NCBI GenBank assembly: GCA_011390465.1
Contig: JAABSH010000016.1
Span: 1 to 64,000 of the forward strand
DNA length: 64,000 nt
Reading direction: 5' to 3'
Source of the DNA: Desulfobacteraceae bacterium
GTDB lineage: Bacteria > Desulfobacterota > Desulfobacteria > Desulfobacterales > Desulfosalsimonadaceae
Position 1 is the stretch's first letter; each line of letters starts with the position of its first letter. The notes under the pieces are model-generated. The model was not told where the DNA came from and did not search any database. It was given only the letters and a program-made list of their open reading frames with translations. A program made the position numbers and the translations under genes. Positions 61,290 to 64,000 of the stretch are shown in pieces.

Positions 61290-62582
61290 ATGAAAAAGAA
61301 ACGGGTATCTTCTGGAATTGCGGGTCTGGACCAGCTGCTGGGCGGTTTATACATTGGTGATAATGTGATCTTGTATGATGATGCCGGCAGCCTGGCAGGG
61401 GTTTTCTGCAACAATTTTATCAAAGAATCCCATAAACAGAAAAAGCCGATCATTTATGTCAGTTTTGACCGGTCCCCGAAAAATCTGGTGGATAAACTCG
61501 GAGTCCTTGCGGAAAATCAGCAGCTCACCATTCTGGACTGTTTTACCAACGGCAAGGGGGACAGGTCAGCGGTCTTTAACAAGTTTTATGAAAAAGACGG
61601 GGCCCAGTGGCCCTATCAGGTGATCCGGGTGACGGAACCCTGGAAGCCGGAAAAAGTGGCAGAGGCCATTTACGGGCTGCACAAAACCCTCACCGGCGAT
61701 GTGCGTCTGGTTATCGAAAGTCTCACCGGCATGCAGGATTTGTGGGAAGGGGAAGATCCTGTTTTGAAATTTTATTCCCGGTCCTGCCCCAGGCTCTATG
61801 AACTGGACACCATTGCCTATTGGATCATTGAAAAAGGGGCCCATTCCGGAAAATTAAAAGCCCATATCAACCAGATCGCCCAGGTGGCACTGGATCTTTC
61901 TGTGAAGCGGGGCAAATCCGCCCTCCAGATTCTGAAAGCGGAGAAACGGTCCCCCAAAGCCCTGGCAGAGCCGTTTTATTATACCGCGGACAGTGAAAAA
62001 GTGGTGCTGGAAGGCGAGGGAAAGATAGCGGCCCGGCACGATCTGGGAAGCCGGATCAAACAGATCCGGAAAACCCAGGGCATGTCCCAGAAAGAACTGG
62101 CAAGACACATCGGGGTAACGCCCAGCAATGTTTCCCAGATTGAAAGCAACCTGATTTATCCGTCCCTGCCCGGGCTCTTTAAAATCGCGGAACACCTTTC
62201 CGTGGAGCCGGGATCGTTTTTTCAGGACCACACCCTGCCGGTGAAAACGGTTTTCCCCCGGGAGAACGCGGTGAACATCACCCTGCCGGATATGCCCAGA
62301 GACAGTATTTTCGCCCAACAGCTCACCCCGCCGGATCTGGACGGCAGGGCGGAACTGTATCTTGTTCAGATTTTGCCGGAAAAAAAACTGCCGGCCCATT
62401 TTTTTGTGCACAAAGGCGAAGAAGCCGGGCACCTTCTTTCCGGTGCGCTGAAAATGCTTACTCCCGGTGGATCCAGGAATTTGACGGCCGGGGATACCCT
62501 TTATCTTAAAACCGTTTTGCCCACCGGGTGGGTGAATCCCGGCCCGGAAATGGCAAAACTGCTGTGGATGAAAATCCGGTAG
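61290..62582 (+). CDS. KaiC/RAD55-like domain fused to XRE HTH and cupin
   Basis: A 430-residue three-part protein. Residues 1-240 follow the KaiC/RAD55 RecA-like fold: SSGIAGLDQLLGGLYIGDNVIL, then a Walker A position that reads YDDAGSLAGVF (no GKT), YVSFDRSPKNL, LVIESLTGMQDLW. Residues ~250-315 are an XRE helix-turn-helix (LGSRIKQIRKTQGMSQKELA, HIGVTPSNVSQIESN). Residues ~345-428 are a cupin (LPAHFFVHKGEEAGHLLSG, TAGDTLYLKT). HTH plus cupin is a known regulator type; the front domain with a lost P-loop is unusual and probably a structural or ligand-sensing module. AAGGAAAGG precedes the ATG. It stands alone. Confidence 0.88.
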   Translation: MKKKRVSSGIAGLDQLLGGLYIGDNVILYDDAGSLAGVFCNNFIKESHKQKKPIIYVSFDRSPKNLVDKLGVLAENQQLTILDCFTNGKGDRSAVFNKFYEKDGAQWPYQVIRVTEPWKPEKVAEAIYGLHKTLTGDVRLVIESLTGMQDLWEGEDPVLKFYSRSCPRLYELDTIAYWIIEKGAHSGKLKAHINQIAQVALDLSVKRGKSALQILKAEKRSPKALAEPFYYTADSEKVVLEGEGKIAARHDLGSRIKQIRKTQGMSQKELARHIGVTPSNVSQIESNLIYPSLPGLFKIAEHLSVEPGSFFQDHTLPVKTVFPRENAVNITLPDMPRDSIFAQQLTPPDLDGRAELYLVQILPEKKLPAHFFVHKGEEAGHLLSGALKMLTPGGSRNLTAGDTLYLKTVLPTGWVNPGPEMAKLLWMKIR

Positions 62583-62591
62583 CGGTAAAAA

Positions 62592-63698
62592 TCAGTGAAG
62601 GTCAATTTGTGGATTGATTGCCGCCATGTCTTCGGCCATGTCTGCTTCAAGGCCGTTGAAGGTGATGGGGGTCTCGGCTTTGGCCTTGCTGAGAATGGCA
62701 GACGATTCGCTGATAAAGGAATCCACCACATCCGGGTCAAACAAGGTGCCTTTGTGGGTTTTGAGTTCATTGAACGCGGACTTAAGGGATAGGGCCGGCC
62801 GGTAGGGGCGGTGGGAACTCATGGCTTCCACCACATCGGCCACGGCGATGATGCGGGCTTCAAGCAGGATGTCACTGCCTTTCAGGCCCCGGGGATATCC
62901 GCTGCCGTCAATCCGCTCATGGTGCTGGTACACAATTTCCGCTATGGGCCAGGGAAAGGGGATTTGGTTTAAAATTTTATACCCCACCACCGGGTGGGTT
63001 TTGATCAGCTCCCATTCCGCCCTGAACAGTTTGCCCGGCCGGTTTAAAATGGATACCGGGGTCCGGATTTTGCCGATATCATGCAGCAGGCCGGAGATCC
63101 GGATGGCTTCGATCTGATTTTCCGGCAATTTCATATGTCTGGCGATTTCAGAAGCAAATGCGGCCACCCGGTGCTGGTGCCCGGCGGTATAGGGGTCCCG
63201 GCTTTCCGCCATCATTGCCATGCCGGCAACCGTGGCATTAAACATTTCCTGGAGTTCCAGGGTCTTGATTTTGACCTGGTCTTCCAGTATCAGGTTCTGG
63301 TCGTTCAGGGCCTGTTTCATTCTTTTCAGCGACATGTGGGTCTGCACCCGGGCTTTGACTTCCGCGGCTTTAAACGGCTTGGTGATATAATCCACGGCCC
63401 CGATATCAAAGCCCCTGGCAATGTATTTGGCATCGGAAAGCGCGGTAATGAAAATGATTTCAACATTTTTAAATGCCGGGTCCGCCTTGATTTTTTTGCA
63501 CACTTCAAATCCGTCGATTTCCGGCATCATCACATCCAGCAGAATCAGATCCGGTATATTGCTTTCCAGATACGCCAGGGCTTTGGCGCCGTTTTTGGCA
63601 ATGCCGAACTGATAGTCGCCTTTTAAAATGTTCAGCAGCAGATCAATGTTGATGGGATTGTCATCAACGATTAATATCAGGGGGTGTTTTGTGCTCAT
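62592..63698 (-). CDS. Response regulator with HD-GYP domain (paralogue of 56098-57201)
   Basis: A 368-residue protein: REC (~8-125, VDDNPIN, acceptor Asp in LILLDVMMPEI, Lys in TKPFKA), coil, HD-GYP (~165-350) with GHQHRVAAFA, HDIGK, HHERIDGSGYP and ARIIAVADVVEAM intact. Expected to degrade c-di-GMP when its receiver is phosphorylated. Its first 35 bp overlap the end of a gene that enters from the right edge, the likely kinase partner, mirroring the kinase/GGDEF overlap at 48842. Confidence 0.94.
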   Translation of the reverse strand: MSTKHPLILIVDDNPINIDLLLNILKGDYQFGIAKNGAKALAYLESNIPDLILLDVMMPEIDGFEVCKKIKADPAFKNVEIIFITALSDAKYIARGFDIGAVDYITKPFKAAEVKARVQTHMSLKRMKQALNDQNLILEDQVKIKTLELQEMFNATVAGMAMMAESRDPYTAGHQHRVAAFASEIARHMKLPENQIEAIRISGLLHDIGKIRTPVSILNRPGKLFRAEWELIKTHPVVGYKILNQIPFPWPIAEIVYQHHERIDGSGYPRGLKGSDILLEARIIAVADVVEAMSSHRPYRPALSLKSAFNELKTHKGTLFDPDVVDSFISESSAILSKAKAETPITFNGLEADMAEDMAAINPQIDLH

Positions 63699-63999
63699 GC
63701 GATAATTTCTCCCTATCGGCGGGTGATGTGCCTTGACCGGGATACCGGTTTAACAGATCGTTTAGTAAATCAGTGGCCTCGTCATAGTCGTATTCAGTGA
63801 TTTTATTTTCAATGCCTGCCAGGGGCAGGCCGGAATGAATCTGCCTGAGCCGGTCCAGCGCATCGCTGATGGCAAAGGGGTCGGCTGTTTTCAGGGCGTT
63901 TGCAAGGTCGCGGATTACCGGCCGGGCGTGAATGATTTCTTTTTCTGAACAAACCCGGGCCGGCCGGGTGTTGTTTATGTGAATTTGTTTTTTGATCTG
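63664..63999 (-). CDS. C-terminus of a large signalling protein, probably a BarA-type kinase (gene begins beyond the window)
   Basis: The frame is open to the right edge; 111 residues are visible. They contain RPVIRDLANALKTADPFAI and ITEYDYDEATDLLNDLL. Helical tails of this kind (a short run of helices ending in a D/E-rich 'FDFEEA' helix) close HPt-bearing hybrid kinases such as the one at 45028-48849, whose tail is similar ([14 protein letters not shown]). The overlap with the HD-GYP response regulator supports a kinase. Catalytic domains are out of view, so this is an inference. Confidence 0.6.
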   Translation of the reverse strand, partial: QIKKQIHINNTRPARVCSEKEIIHARPVIRDLANALKTADPFAISDALDRLRQIHSGLPLAGIENKITEYDYDEATDLLNDLLNRYPGQGTSPADREKLSHEHKTPPDINR

Positions 64000-64000
64000 G

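Overview
The window reads like a chromosomal segment of a sulfate-reducing member of the Desulfobacterota, probably near Desulfobacteraceae. This is inferred from gene content: an iron superoxide reductase, menaquinone genes, acyl-CoA and acetyl-CoA enzymes, and a very large set of multi-domain sensor kinases. No rRNA, tRNA or CRISPR array was seen. Coding density is moderate because many intergenic gaps are filled with repeats.

Layout. 0-8.4 kb: end of a MenE-like ligase, menH, a class I aldolase, then a stretch with several decayed genes (hsp20 with an amber codon, a ZIP-like remnant, a zinc-ribbon gene with an in-frame TGA, a sigma-54 activator fragment fused to a beheaded SDR) around intact superoxide reductase, acetyl-CoA synthetase and PanE-like genes. 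8.4-17.8 kb: eight minus-strand signalling genes (three histidine kinases, two receiver proteins, a cobalamin-binding protein, an unknown helical protein, a cyclic-nucleotide/PilZ protein). 18.1-28.2 kb: three hybrid kinases, a NMT1-type binding protein and a REP-associated tyrosine transposase (RAYT). 28.7-35.2 kb: queF, then an acyl-CoA gene set (etfB, ACAD10/11-type dehydrogenase, TetR, APH-type kinase, enoyl-CoA hydratase). 35.4-57.9 kb: a solitary HicB-like protein, a vapBC pair, four giant hybrid kinases, a second RAYT, a diguanylate cyclase, receiver proteins, and an NtrC-type regulator followed by a good sigma-54 promoter in front of a PilZ / HD-GYP gene set. 58-64 kb: dusB, a YchF-type GTPase, TatD, a KaiC-like/XRE/cupin fusion, a second HD-GYP regulator and the end of another kinase.

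How it works together. Ten complete histidine kinases plus one partial one lie in 64 kb. Three carry periplasmic ligand-binding domains, and a fourth is encoded next to a separate binding protein. The outputs converge on cyclic-di-GMP: one GGDEF writer, two HD-GYP proteins, two PilZ readers. The kinase 50699-53170, the sigma-54 regulator 53171-54616 and the promoter at 54809 form a readable circuit.

The most striking feature is the extragenic repeat landscape. Two paired-hairpin (BIME-like) families with GTAG feet, here called A and B, each bracket or abut one of the two RAYT genes. The stems of family A show compensatory changes. Threaded among them are several unrelated 7-bp-period arrays, one of which (TGATGAA) has entered coding 3' ends and gives three unrelated proteins the same C-terminus, -NDE-stop.
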